Shown: piece by piece, positions 15,739 to 24,106 of the stretch | Numbering within the stretch: the stretch's first letter is position 1 | How the letters are laid out: the number at the start of each line of letters is the position of its first letter | NCBI GenBank assembly: GCA_020847395.1 | Contig: JADLCD010000051.1 | Span: 1 to 45,550 of the forward strand | Direction: 5' to 3' | Length of the DNA: 45,550 nucleotides | Origin: Chitinophagaceae bacterium | Lineage (GTDB): Bacteria > Bacteroidota > Bacteroidia > Chitinophagales > Chitinophagaceae | Made by a program: the position numbers and the translations under genes | The notes under the pieces: generated by a model | The model's input: the letters and a program-made list of their open reading frames with translations, nothing else | Databases searched by the model: none | What the model was told of the DNA's origin: nothing

Positions 15739-17356
15739 TTAACTCAAACTTATCGCCGTCAAACAAACCTTTATCGCTCAGTTTTAAATGAGGAATAACG
15801 AGCAACGCCATAAATGATAAGGTCATAAATGGTGAAGCCAATGTTGAACCGATAGCTTTTGCAGCTTTATCTATTGCCGAATATTTTTCTGCTACTGCAT
15901 AGCCATCTTCATCACTCATTAAACCTGCTACCGGTAAAGGCAATATTACAGCCTGACTATGTGAATACAGGCTAACGCCACCCCTTTGCCCAATAATCAT
16001 ATTTACTGCTTCGCAAATGTTTTCATCGCTTGTACCTACCGCTACTATATTGTGACTATCATGCGCAACCGAAGATGCAATAGCGCCATGCTTTAATCCA
16101 AAATTTTTAATGTAAGAAATAGCAACCGGCGCGTTTGCATACCGGTTAACTACCGCAATCTTTAAAATATCATTATCTGCATCAATAGCTGGTGGCCCCT
16201 GTATTTTATTGGTGATGAGTTGCCCGTCAAGCGCTTCTATTATAAAAGTTTCTTTACATGCTTTAATACCTGTGACTGTAAAATCTGCCGGCTTTTTTTT
16301 GCTGCAGGAAAAGTTATTAATCCTTCTTTTTACATCCATATCTGAAAGTTCAATTAACGATTTACCATTTTCAGCTACAAGCGCTCCGCCAATATATGTT
16401 TGCAGTACTTTAAAATTCACCAGGTCTTCTACCACAATAAAATCAGCAGCATCTTCTTCTCTCAAAAGCCCTGTTGTTAGCTTATAATGCAGCGCCGGAT
16501 TTATACAGGCAGCCCTAAGTATATTAAATATATCAATGCCTTTTGCAACGGCTCTTGCACAGAGCTGGTCAATATGTCCTTCAACCAAACTATCAGGATG
16601 CTTATCATCACTGCAAAACATTATTCGTTCGGGATAATCATTCAGCAAACCAATTAATGCTTCAAAATTTTTGGCAGCGCTTCCTTCCCTGATCAAAATA
16701 TGCATGCCGTATTTCAGTTTGTCGAGCGCCTCTTCTTTTGTAAAACACTCATGGTCTGTAGATATTCCTGCATCAATATATTGTTTTGCCAATGCCCCCA
16801 TTAACCCGGGAGCGTGTCCATCAACAGGTTTATGTAATGCATGCGCTGCTGCAATTTTTGCCATAACCACGGGGTCTTTATTCAATACGCCCGGAAAATT
16901 CATCATTTCGCTCAGGTATTTAATCTCCTCCATTTCCAGCAGCTTCTCAACATCAGCAACATTCAGTTCCGCGCCTGCCGTTTCAAATATAGTGGCAGGT
17001 ACACAGCTCGGTGCGCCAAAGTTAAACCTGAATGGAACTTTTTTCCCATCCTCAATCATATACTGCACCCCTGCCATACCGCAAACATTAGCAATTTCAT
17101 GCGGATCGCTTACTGTTGCAACAGTACCATGCACAACCGCAAGCCTGGCAAATTGTGAAGGAACAAGCATTGAACTTTCTATATGAACATGAGCATCAAT
17201 AAACCCTGGCATTATAAAGGGTAAATCATTGCTATTATTACCCGCTTTATCCAAAGGCTTTATTGATATTATTTTACCAGTATCCCAACTTACAATACCC
17301 ATAAAAATCTTTTTCTGCAGAATATCTACAATCATGCCCCTGATTTGCTTGCTCAT
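15734..17356 (-). CDS. ade: Adenine deaminase
   Basis: This 540-residue amidohydrolase would convert adenine to hypoxanthine and ammonia in purine salvage. The first metal-binding strand is [15 protein letters not shown] (HxH). The adenine-deaminase signature [12 protein letters not shown] follows. The middle carries the HAPGL and DHECF segments, and later CSDDKHPD. The C-terminal part ([15 protein letters not shown], then GLMSDEDG) is typical of Ade and separates it from cytosine or dihydroorotase-type relatives. Length is normal for the family. It is divergent from the LolA-like gene, with about 95 bp between starts, and is unrelated in pathway to the phosphorelay genes on both sides. Confidence 0.94.
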   Translation of the reverse strand: MSKQIRGMIVDILQKKIFMGIVSWDTGKIISIKPLDKAGNNSNDLPFIMPGFIDAHVHIESSMLVPSQFARLAVVHGTVATVSDPHEIANVCGMAGVQYMIEDGKKVPFRFNFGAPSCVPATIFETAGAELNVADVEKLLEMEEIKYLSEMMNFPGVLNKDPVVMAKIAAAHALHKPVDGHAPGLMGALAKQYIDAGISTDHECFTKEEALDKLKYGMHILIREGSAAKNFEALIGLLNDYPERIMFCSDDKHPDSLVEGHIDQLCARAVAKGIDIFNILRAACINPALHYKLTTGLLREEDAADFIVVEDLVNFKVLQTYIGGALVAENGKSLIELSDMDVKRRINNFSCSKKKPADFTVTGIKACKETFIIEALDGQLITNKIQGPPAIDADNDILKIAVVNRYANAPVAISYIKNFGLKHGAIASSVAHDSHNIVAVGTSDENICEAVNMIIGQRGGVSLYSHSQAVILPLPVAGLMSDEDGYAVAEKYSAIDKAAKAIGSTLASPFMTLSFMALLVIPHLKLSDKGLFDGDKFELT

Positions 17357-17418
17357 GATGAACTTTTGTTACATTTAAGTTAAAGCGTTTTCTAAAAATT
17401 ATACATTAAGGAAAACCT

Positions 17419-17426
17419 TACTTTTG
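17419..17426 (+). promoter_or_regulatory. Candidate -7 box (TACTTTTG) for the LolA-like gene
   Basis: The octamer fits the Bacteroidota primary sigma -7 consensus TAnnTTTG and lies 24 bp before the start codon at 17451. No clear TTG-type -33 box is seen at the expected distance, so this is a candidate only. Confidence 0.35.
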
Positions 17427-17450
17427 ATCCACAAATTAAAAAACAAAGAA

Positions 17451-18173
17451 ATGACACAATCAAAAATGATTAAGTTGCTAGCTTTTTTTTGCATGATGGT
17501 TTCTTTTACTCATGCCCAAACTGTTGATGAGATTCAACAAAAATATATTACAGCTTTAGGCGGTAAATCCAAACTTTCCTCACTAAAAAATATTTACCAG
17601 GAAGCTGATATGGAAGTTATGGGCATGACCATGCCGGCTAAAACCTGGATAATATACGGAACCGCTATGCGCCAGGAAATTGAAATACAAGGACAAAAAA
17701 TAGCAACCTTTGTAGGCAAAAATGGCGGGTGGACCGTTAATCCTATGATGGGTTCAACAGAACCTCAACCCCTGCCGGAAGATGCCATAAAAGGCTACAT
17801 GGGCATGCTTGAACCGGGGGGCGAATTAAGCTCTTTTAAAGAGAAGGGATACACCGCTACATTTGAAGGAAAAGAAGCCGTAAATGCCAATGATGCATAT
17901 AAAATTAAACTGGTAAAAGATTCGTCAGAAACTATACTTTACATAGACGAAAAGACCAATTATCTTACCAAGAGCATCACCAAGGCAAATGCCGGTGGTC
18001 AGACTATTGAGGTAACCACCCTGTTTTCTAATTATAAAACCAGCCCTGAAGGTTACACATTTCCTTATTCCCTTACTATCAACAATCCAATGATTGGGGA
18101 AATAAAATCTACTGTTACAAAATTTGATATTAATAAGCCCGTAGATGTAGCTGAGCTGGAAAAGAAAAATTAA
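17451..18173 (+). CDS. Exported LolA/LolB-like fold protein, outer membrane lipoprotein-sorting type
   Basis: The ATG at 17451 gives 240 residues with a signal peptide (KMIKLLAFFCMMVSFTHAQ). The mature part starts with TVDEIQQKYITALGGKSKLSSLKNI, a segment that recurs at the N-terminus of Bacteroidota LolA-like exported proteins. An antiparallel beta-sheet pattern follows: EADMEVMGMTMPAKTWIIY, TFVGKNGGWTVNPM, LYIDEKTNYLTKSIT. The half-barrel fold suggests binding of a lipid or lipoprotein acyl chain in the periplasm, but no cargo is implied. It is not canonical LolA. A start further upstream (TTG at 17424) would put charged residues before the signal peptide and overlap the -7 box. Confidence 0.72.
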   Translation: MTQSKMIKLLAFFCMMVSFTHAQTVDEIQQKYITALGGKSKLSSLKNIYQEADMEVMGMTMPAKTWIIYGTAMRQEIEIQGQKIATFVGKNGGWTVNPMMGSTEPQPLPEDAIKGYMGMLEPGGELSSFKEKGYTATFEGKEAVNANDAYKIKLVKDSSETILYIDEKTNYLTKSITKANAGGQTIEVTTLFSNYKTSPEGYTFPYSLTINNPMIGEIKSTVTKFDINKPVDVAELEKKN

Positions 18174-18194
18174 AATATTTATTTTGAATATAAG

Positions 18195-18224
18195 AAGGAC
18201 AAAATCAAGGCTGATTTTGTCCTT
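18195..18224. terminator. Perfect 13-bp hairpin terminator between convergent genes
   Basis: AAGGACAAAATCA (18195-18207) pairs perfectly with TGATTTTGTCCTT (18212-18224) around a 4-nt loop and is followed by TTATTT. It ends the LolA-like transcript and, because it also follows the stop of the minus-strand kinase at 18229, may serve both directions. Confidence 0.8.
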
Positions 18225-18228
18225 TTAT

Positions 18229-20379
18229 TTATGATGCCTGCTTATGCTGATTTGTATACTGCATGTATTGCAGCAGCTTCTTATACAATTCTTCAGGCTT
18301 AAATGGTTTAGGCATATAGTCATTAAATCCTTTGCTCAGCAAATCTTCTCTTATATTTTCGTAAGTAGCAGCAGTAAATGCTATAATAGGTATTTGAGGA
18401 TGTGTTTTTCGTATAGCCGACACTGTTTGAGCGCCGTCCATCTCCGGCATTTCAAGGTCAACCAATAATATATCAGGCTTATTCTGATAAAATAATTCTA
18501 CTGCCCTTGCTCCGTTTTCTGCTTCTATCACTTCAATATTCCATTTCTGCAAAAAACGTTTTGCCACAATCATATTGATGGGATTATCTTCTGCAAGTAA
18601 AACCGTAATGCCATCAAGCCCCGAAAGCGATTTAAGCCTGTCTTCATCAACATAAGCTTTCTGCTTCCTGTCCATTTTGAAACTTAAAGTAAAATAGAAA
18701 CAACTGCCTACGCCTACATTACTATCAACATGCAATTCCCCTCCCATCTGGTCAATAATTTTTTTACTTATAGCCAGTCCAAGCCCTGTGCCTCCAAACT
18801 TCCTGGTGGTTTCAATATCCGCCTGCATAAAACTTTCAAATATCTGCCGTATTTTATTCTGAGGAATTCCGATTCCTGTATCGGTTATTGCAAAATAAAT
18901 ATCCGTATTGCTGCTGGTGGTGTTTTTCAATTTTACCTCTATACCTATCGTTCCTTTTTCAGTAAATTTTATAGCATTGGCCAGCAGGTTATTCATCACC
19001 TGGTGAAGGCGCGTTTCATCGCCATATATTTCAGTATCAGACTGGCTGTCTATATCTATTTTAAATCCAAGATTTTTTGAAGAAACCGGCGCAGTAAAAG
19101 AGCTTACAATTTTTTGCATGAATGCTTTAAGATTGAAAGGCGCATTTTCAATCTCCATTTTACCGGCTTCAATTTTACTGAAATCAAGAATATCATTCAC
19201 CAATTGCATCATATGCTCCGAAGAATATTTAAGCACTTCAAAACTTTGACGCTGGCTTGGCAGGTATTCTTCCTGCAAAATCAGGTTGGTTGTGCCAATA
19301 ATAGCATTAAGCGGCGTTCTGAGCTCGTGACTCATATTTGATAAAAATCTCGATTTTACCTGTGCAGCCTTTTCTGCTCTTTCCTTTGCTTTCAATATTT
19401 CAAACTCTGCAATTTTAATTTCGGTAATATCCAGAATACTGATTTTGCAATAATTGAATTCACTGAAAGAAAAAGGAACAATATTTACATAAGCGAAAAA
19501 TGGGGCGTTATCATTCCTGAAAAAATCCATATTACCATACCAGGGTGATTTTTTGGTAAACTGCTGCTTGGCCTGCACCATAATATGTTCTTCCATTTTA
19601 TTGCCCAGCAAATCTTTTGCCGGGGTACCTATAATTTCATCTTTATGTTTATAATTGAATATTTCAATTGCCCTTTTATTACAGTCTGTTATTATAAGGC
19701 TGTTTACATCCACAATAAACAATCCGTCGAGCGAGGTATCATACATCGTGTCTTTAAATCTTTTTTCATCCAGTATTTTATATTCGTTCTTTTCGAGTGT
19801 CGTCAATATATAATAGGTGAAAGAAGCGGTAAGCACGAGAGATAAACTCAGGTTAAGGCTGAATAATCCGCTATATTGTTCATTGCTTATGGTTTGAATG
19901 GTACTTACATAAGGCGCCAGGATGAATATCATAGCCGCTGTAATAAAGGTTACAAGGGCAGTCATAATCAACTCTTCATAATCCTTTTGTATATCAATCA
20001 CGAATATTAATGCCAGCAGGAACGGGAAATAATACATATGCTCACCGGCGCGCAAACCTTCAACATAACTTATACCAAACAGGTATAGATTAAGCGTAAC
20101 AATACCCAATGCTTTAGCAAAGCCCCTTTTACCGTCTTTATTAAGAAAGTAGCTTACAGACAATAATAATATTGAGGTAAGATTCAGAGAAACACTTATA
20201 TAAAGCTCATGAAGACAATTAAGCAGAACCGAAATAAGATTGACACCAATACCGAAAAAGATAAAGATTATGAGCCTTTGAACACTTTTATTTTCCTCGT
20301 GGCTTTTGGCTGGGTCAAGCCCACTATTGAAAATACCGTAGAAAAAAGATACTAATTTGTCTAAAATGTTCGTTTTCAT
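18229..20379 (-). CDS. Hybrid sensor histidine kinase (6 TM, PAS, HisKA, HATPase, REC)
   Basis: The 716-residue kinase has six predicted membrane helices (between about 34 and 193) without a large external domain, then a PAS domain at about 206-320 (TMYDTSLDGLFIVDVN). HisKA has phosphoacceptor His351 in SNMSHELRTPLN. The HATPase carries DTGIGIP and GGTGLGLAIS. A C-terminal receiver has Asp641 in ILLVDLEMPEMDG. There is no Hpt domain in this protein. The Hpt is supplied by the divergent gene at 20458, 78 bp away. The membrane-embedded sensor suggests detection of a membrane or lipophilic cue or of cell state, but this is inference. Confidence 0.92.
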   Translation of the reverse strand: MKTNILDKLVSFFYGIFNSGLDPAKSHEENKSVQRLIIFIFFGIGVNLISVLLNCLHELYISVSLNLTSILLLSVSYFLNKDGKRGFAKALGIVTLNLYLFGISYVEGLRAGEHMYYFPFLLALIFVIDIQKDYEELIMTALVTFITAAMIFILAPYVSTIQTISNEQYSGLFSLNLSLSLVLTASFTYYILTTLEKNEYKILDEKRFKDTMYDTSLDGLFIVDVNSLIITDCNKRAIEIFNYKHKDEIIGTPAKDLLGNKMEEHIMVQAKQQFTKKSPWYGNMDFFRNDNAPFFAYVNIVPFSFSEFNYCKISILDITEIKIAEFEILKAKERAEKAAQVKSRFLSNMSHELRTPLNAIIGTTNLILQEEYLPSQRQSFEVLKYSSEHMMQLVNDILDFSKIEAGKMEIENAPFNLKAFMQKIVSSFTAPVSSKNLGFKIDIDSQSDTEIYGDETRLHQVMNNLLANAIKFTEKGTIGIEVKLKNTTSSNTDIYFAITDTGIGIPQNKIRQIFESFMQADIETTRKFGGTGLGLAISKKIIDQMGGELHVDSNVGVGSCFYFTLSFKMDRKQKAYVDEDRLKSLSGLDGITVLLAEDNPINMIVAKRFLQKWNIEVIEAENGARAVELFYQNKPDILLVDLEMPEMDGAQTVSAIRKTHPQIPIIAFTAATYENIREDLLSKGFNDYMPKPFKPEELYKKLLQYMQYTNQHKQAS

Positions 20380-20457
20380 AACTGAGATATTGGTTGGTTA
20401 CATCTAATATGCAATCAAATAGTGGATAAAACGACTTAGTTTATTACAAATTGTGAT

Positions 20458-20862
20458 ATGCACAATACAGAAAATAAAATAATGTTTGCCTTTTCTGAAG
20501 AGCTGGATACAGCTTTCCTCCACGATTTGTATGGCGATGATTTACAACAGGCTGAAATGGTTTTTGAATCGTCTGCCCAGCAAATAAAAACGGAAATTGT
20601 ACTTGCACAGGCAAAGTTTCATGATGGTGATTTACAGGGTTTGAAGAAGGTTATTCATAAAATGAAACCATTGTTTGGCTATATAGGCATAAATGAAGTA
20701 ATGGAGGAATTTGCAGCGTTTGAAAAAATTTGCCTTGAAGAACAGGCAGCAGCAAATCTTGAGCAACAATTTCAGTATATATTAATTACCACACAACAGA
20801 GTTTATTAAAAGCAGAAAAAGAACTAAAGCGTTTGAAACAATTCAACACCCAATATCTATGA
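20458..20862 (+). CDS. Stand-alone Hpt phosphotransfer protein
   Basis: This 134-residue helical protein contains the Hpt pattern KKVIHKMKPLFGYIG with phosphoacceptor His67 on the expected helix, flanked by long amphipathic helices. Hpt proteins shuttle phosphate from a hybrid kinase receiver to a final response regulator. It is divergent from the hybrid kinase at 18229 and overlaps the start of the LytTR regulator by 4 bp (ATGA), so translation is probably coupled. The relay kinase REC to this Hpt to the LytTR regulator is the straightforward reading. The acidic linker and C-terminal Lys-rich helix are unremarkable. Confidence 0.85.
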   Translation: MHNTENKIMFAFSEELDTAFLHDLYGDDLQQAEMVFESSAQQIKTEIVLAQAKFHDGDLQGLKKVIHKMKPLFGYIGINEVMEEFAAFEKICLEEQAAANLEQQFQYILITTQQSLLKAEKELKRLKQFNTQYL

Positions 20863-21548
20863 AGTATCAAAGCATTATCGTTGAAGACCTCCAGGTTGCA
20901 GCAGAATTTTTAAAGAAATTCTGTGAAAAATCCGGCGTGATAGATGTAGTTCAGCATTTTCTTAATGCGGAAGACGCATTGAAGTTTTTAAAAGACAATG
21001 TGGTAGATCTCATATTTCTTGATGTGGAAATGCCGGGAGCCAGCGGTTTTGAGCTGCTCGATCAATTAGTATATGCGCCACAGGTAATACTTACTACTTC
21101 AAAAACAGAATACGCTTACAACGCCTTTCAATATAACGTTACTGACTACCTGAAGAAGCCTTTCACCTACCAGCGCTTTCTTGAAGCCATACAAAAGGTA
21201 AGCAAGAAATCGGAACAGGCAAGCGGCAGTTCGGAACAGGATCATTTGTTTATCAAATCAGATGGCAAGCTTATCCGTTTGCACAATGATGATATTTTGT
21301 TTATTGAAAGCATGGGCGATTATGTAAAATTTATTACGCCTGCCAAAAAGTATATTACGCATAATACCATAAAGAACCTTGAAACCAAAGTAAACCCACA
21401 GGTTTTTATGAAAGTGCATCGCTCCTACATTGTAAACTTTACCAAGATTAATGATATACAGGAGAATGTTCTTTTCATCAATGGCAACATGATACCCATC
21501 AGCAAAACGCACAAATCAGGCGTAATGCAAAAGATAAATATTATATAG
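20859..21548 (+). CDS. LytTR-family response regulator (REC-LytTR), set 2
   Basis: The 229-residue product has a receiver domain with acidic pair Glu9/Asp10, phosphoacceptor Asp55 in IFLDVEMPG, LTTSK and the Lys of LKKPF. A LytTR DNA-binding domain follows at about 125-229 (DDILFIESMGDYVKFIT, FMKVHRSYIV). It shares layout and many residues with the regulator at 12362. Its overlap with the Hpt gene makes it the likely final output of this phosphorelay. LytTR regulators usually work with LytS-type (HisKA-less) kinases, so an Hpt-fed LytTR is unusual. Targets are unknown; binding sites would be paired imperfect direct repeats. Confidence 0.9.
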   Translation: MKYQSIIVEDLQVAAEFLKKFCEKSGVIDVVQHFLNAEDALKFLKDNVVDLIFLDVEMPGASGFELLDQLVYAPQVILTTSKTEYAYNAFQYNVTDYLKKPFTYQRFLEAIQKVSKKSEQASGSSEQDHLFIKSDGKLIRLHNDDILFIESMGDYVKFITPAKKYITHNTIKNLETKVNPQVFMKVHRSYIVNFTKINDIQENVLFINGNMIPISKTHKSGVMQKINII

Positions 21549-21582
21549 TTAAATATAATTCGTTGATCTCTTTGTGAGAGGT

Positions 21583-21612
21583 AAAATGTGAGACGTGAGG
21601 CGCTCACATTTT
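21583..21612 (+). terminator. Terminator-like hairpin after the Hpt-LytTR operon
   Basis: AAAATGTGAG (21583-21592) and CTCACATTTT (21603-21612) pair perfectly around a 10-nt loop. A run of T-rich sequence follows (CAATTTTCATTTTA). It lies 35 bp after the regulator stop codon. Confidence 0.6.
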
Positions 21613-22052
21613 CAATTTTCATTTTACGCCCGGCATACCGTTTATTTCATTTTCAATTCACAATCCCTATTATCATTTATCAACTGTGCAAATGGCTGGT
21701 AAATGATTTTTTTATTTATCGAAGATATAAAGCCGAAGATCGAAGGTAAGGATACTACTGTCGAAATAAGTTTCAAAGCTGCCGGTTCCGGTGCATCTTT
21801 GTATTGTCAAACGGGATAATCCAATCCGAACGAAAGATCAGAAAACCAAATATCCTTTGAAAAATGAAATCCGGATCTTATAAAACCATTTATTAATTCC
21901 AATTTCCAGAAAAGCAGTAAACCAATATCCGTTAAAACCAGAACCAATCCTTTGAAAAAGCTACCTTGAAAACAGAAGTTATTCCGCAATTTTTAAACCT
22001 TACCGTCTTATTGCATTAACCTCTGAAGAAATTAAAGCATTAAAAGTCACCT
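21613..22052. other. Unexplained 440-bp gap
   Basis: There is no frame of convincing length or motif here. Short frames with protein-like composition occur in sequence, for example 38 codons at 21703-21819 on the plus strand (MIFLFIEDIKPKIEGK...), followed by interrupted in-frame stretches. A 60-codon minus frame lies at 21807-21989. This could be a decayed gene, but I cannot name the ancestor. No repeat shared with other parts of the window was seen. Confidence 0.35.
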
Positions 22053-22054
22053 TT

Positions 22055-22071
22055 AAAAAGCGTGGCTTTTA
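22055..22071 (-). terminator. Weak hairpin at the end of the GDYXXLXY gene
   Basis: AAAAAGC-gtg-GCTTTT on the plus strand reads on the minus strand as a 6-bp stem followed by TTTTTA. It overlaps the stop codon of the GDYXXLXY gene. A short stem makes this a weak terminator candidate. Confidence 0.4.
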
Positions 22072-22659
22072 TTTTTTTAAATCATTTCCCATTTCTTTTA
22101 CAACCTGCCTTATAGGTTTGTTATTGATCATTACATCTTTAACGATAGCGTCTCCGTTCATTATACTTACAACAGCATACGTTTTCTGCGTTGAATCTAT
22201 TGTACTTTCCCTGTACACATCCTCGGCTTTTATTGCTTTAAATTCATCCATATAAAATTCAGCAAACGGATAATGGATCATTACCATAGCAGAATCATGT
22301 TCCATCCTGTTGATATAATTAATACTTGCTTTCACATAATCAGCAGTATTTGCCGGTTTATGTTTAACCACCTGATGCACTTTAGCAAAACCATCTTTAT
22401 CCACATCAAGTAATACATAAACTTCCGGGTCGTAATTGCCTATGGCGGTATCAAGATGAACAGTTGTAAAACTGCTTGCTTCAAAATTCAGTGTAATATA
22501 TCTTCCTTTAAATGGATGTGCAGGGTCAACAGGTTCTGTACGAAAATTAAAAAGCTTACCGCTTCTCCATACTTTTTCTTTTTGCCAGATCATTTTTGCA
22601 GGCACAGCCCATTGGGCTATTAAAGTGATTATAAATAGTATCAACAGTAACTTCTTCAT
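22069..22659 (-). CDS. GDYXXLXY-family exported protein
   Basis: This 196-residue protein has an N-terminal hydrophobic signal or anchor (MKKLLLILFIITLIAQWAVP). The family segment is EPVDPAHPFKGRYITLNFEA, where KGRYITLNF stands for the name-giving GDYxxLxY motif with Arg in place of Asp. A later part holds IHYPFAEFYMDEFKA. It lies 23 bp after the DUF2157 membrane protein gene, a partnership that is widespread in bacteria (established co-occurrence). Function is unknown. It probably faces the periplasm and may depend on the membrane partner. Confidence 0.82.
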   Translation of the reverse strand: MKKLLLILFIITLIAQWAVPAKMIWQKEKVWRSGKLFNFRTEPVDPAHPFKGRYITLNFEASSFTTVHLDTAIGNYDPEVYVLLDVDKDGFAKVHQVVKHKPANTADYVKASINYINRMEHDSAMVMIHYPFAEFYMDEFKAIKAEDVYRESTIDSTQKTYAVVSIMNGDAIVKDVMINNKPIRQVVKEMGNDLKK

Positions 22660-22682
22660 AATTTTATTTTACCCTGTAAATA

Positions 22683-24002
22683 TTATCCTTTTTGCTCTTT
22701 TCGCTTTTTCACCATCAGGTAATTGGCAATAAAAAAGCCAATGCCGGTAGCAAGGAAGAATAATCCACGCCATACAAAAGGAATCTGGTCATCAAAAAAC
22801 CTGAACAGCGCCAGCAAGGCAATTATGGTCAACCCAAAATTTAAAATGCCCAGGTGGTCTGTTATTGCTCCTTTCCTGATAAAGAATACAGCCACGAATA
22901 ATATCCAGGCGTTAGTAATCAGCGTACCAAACGGGGCATTGCTTCTTGTCATCAATAATAACAAGAAAAGCAACAAGCCTGAAAATCCTATAGGATCAAA
23001 AATAATTTTAGTCACACGTTTATAGTCTGTTATAATCAGCCATGCATTCACTAAAAGCAAAACAATAGTGAGATAAAAAAACGGAGAATATAATACAACA
23101 TCCCTTTTTGCCCCAATAGAATATTTGTCCGCCAGGTCGTTCCATAAAAATTCAAAGCTCCAGGAGAAAAGAATAAACAATACCCCCAAAGCGCCAATAC
23201 TTAAAAAAGGATTTGTAAGCAGTCGGCTATCCTCAAGCTTATATGATCTTCCAGCCAGATAAAAAATGCAAAACATTACTATATAGGCGCTGAATATCCA
23301 TTCCATTCTGTTAAGCCTGCCATCAGCAAATGTGCCGAGCACAATCGTTAAAGAAAGCGTGATAAACCATGTGAGCAGTATAAAACCATTACTGGCTTTT
23401 TTATATTTCCAGCATTGATATATATGCGGTACAAGCAAAGCAAGCAATCCAATATAATAATAAGGAATGCGGTTTGATGATGAATATCCAAAATAGCCTG
23501 CCTCGCATGCATACCATGTAATGCCACCCATATAAAGCAATGCTGTTACCGACGATGGCATAATATACACAACAGGAATTACCAGCAACATCCACGTAAG
23601 CAAAAACCCGCTGAGCTCACCTGAAATATTATAGGTTTGGGCAATGAGAGAAATGCAGGCGGCAACTCCGAAAAATAAAACAACTGCGCTTGTTTCCCTC
23701 CATGCAACGCTATCTTTTTGTTTAAGTAATGTATATGCACATAAACCCTGCCCCAAAAGCAAAGGCAGGAAAGCTATAATGGTTTTTGAGAATCGTCCAA
23801 GCTCATCCCAATTATGTGCAATTACCAATATTACGCCAAGGCTTGCCAGCAAAGCGCCAAGCACATTTACAATAACCGGAAAACGGTTCGGCTTTTCAGC
23901 ATCTTTATTTTGGTAATAGCGAAGAATTTCCTGCGCGGTTTCAGCAGATACAATATTTGCCTGTACCAGCTCATCAAGGTCTTTTACAAAGGCTTTAGTC
24001 AT
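22683..24002 (-). CDS. DUF2157 multi-pass membrane protein
   Basis: The 439-residue protein opens with a soluble helical segment (KDLDELVQANIVSAETAQEIL), the DUF2157 hallmark. About 12 hydrophobic helices from residue 45 to the C-terminus follow, including NVLGALLASLGVILVIAHNW, which is typical of the family. It is the first gene of a two-gene operon with the GDYXXLXY protein. No transport or catalytic motif is visible and no function is established for the family as far as I know. Confidence 0.85.
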   Translation of the reverse strand: MTKAFVKDLDELVQANIVSAETAQEILRYYQNKDAEKPNRFPVIVNVLGALLASLGVILVIAHNWDELGRFSKTIIAFLPLLLGQGLCAYTLLKQKDSVAWRETSAVVLFFGVAACISLIAQTYNISGELSGFLLTWMLLVIPVVYIMPSSVTALLYMGGITWYACEAGYFGYSSSNRIPYYYIGLLALLVPHIYQCWKYKKASNGFILLTWFITLSLTIVLGTFADGRLNRMEWIFSAYIVMFCIFYLAGRSYKLEDSRLLTNPFLSIGALGVLFILFSWSFEFLWNDLADKYSIGAKRDVVLYSPFFYLTIVLLLVNAWLIITDYKRVTKIIFDPIGFSGLLLFLLLLMTRSNAPFGTLITNAWILFVAVFFIRKGAITDHLGILNFGLTIIALLALFRFFDDQIPFVWRGLFFLATGIGFFIANYLMVKKRKEQKG

Positions 24003-24015
24003 ACATGGGAATAAT

Positions 24016-24045
24016 GTTATATAAACCTACAAAAAATTATATAAC
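24016..24045. promoter_or_regulatory. 9-bp inverted repeat in a divergent promoter region
   Basis: GTTATATAA (24016-24024) and TTATATAAC (24037-24045) are perfect reverse complements with a 12-nt spacer, 14 bp from the DUF2157 start and 62 bp from the GGT-like start. It could be an operator for the divergent pair, but AT-rich palindromes arise easily. Confidence 0.3.
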
Positions 24046-24106
24046 GGCATTATAAATTAAGGATTGCCTTGCTGCATGTATTATCTTTAAAGAAAAGAAG
24101 TACGCA

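Noticed and set aside
16671-17186. 171-codon plus-strand frame opposite adenine deaminase
   Set aside because: Antisense shadow of a well supported gene; Ser/Ala/Ile-rich translation typical of such shadows.
21807-21989. 60-codon minus-strand frame in the unexplained gap
   Set aside because: Hydrophobic and short with internal near-repeats, no motif and no start-site support; kept only as a remark on the gap.
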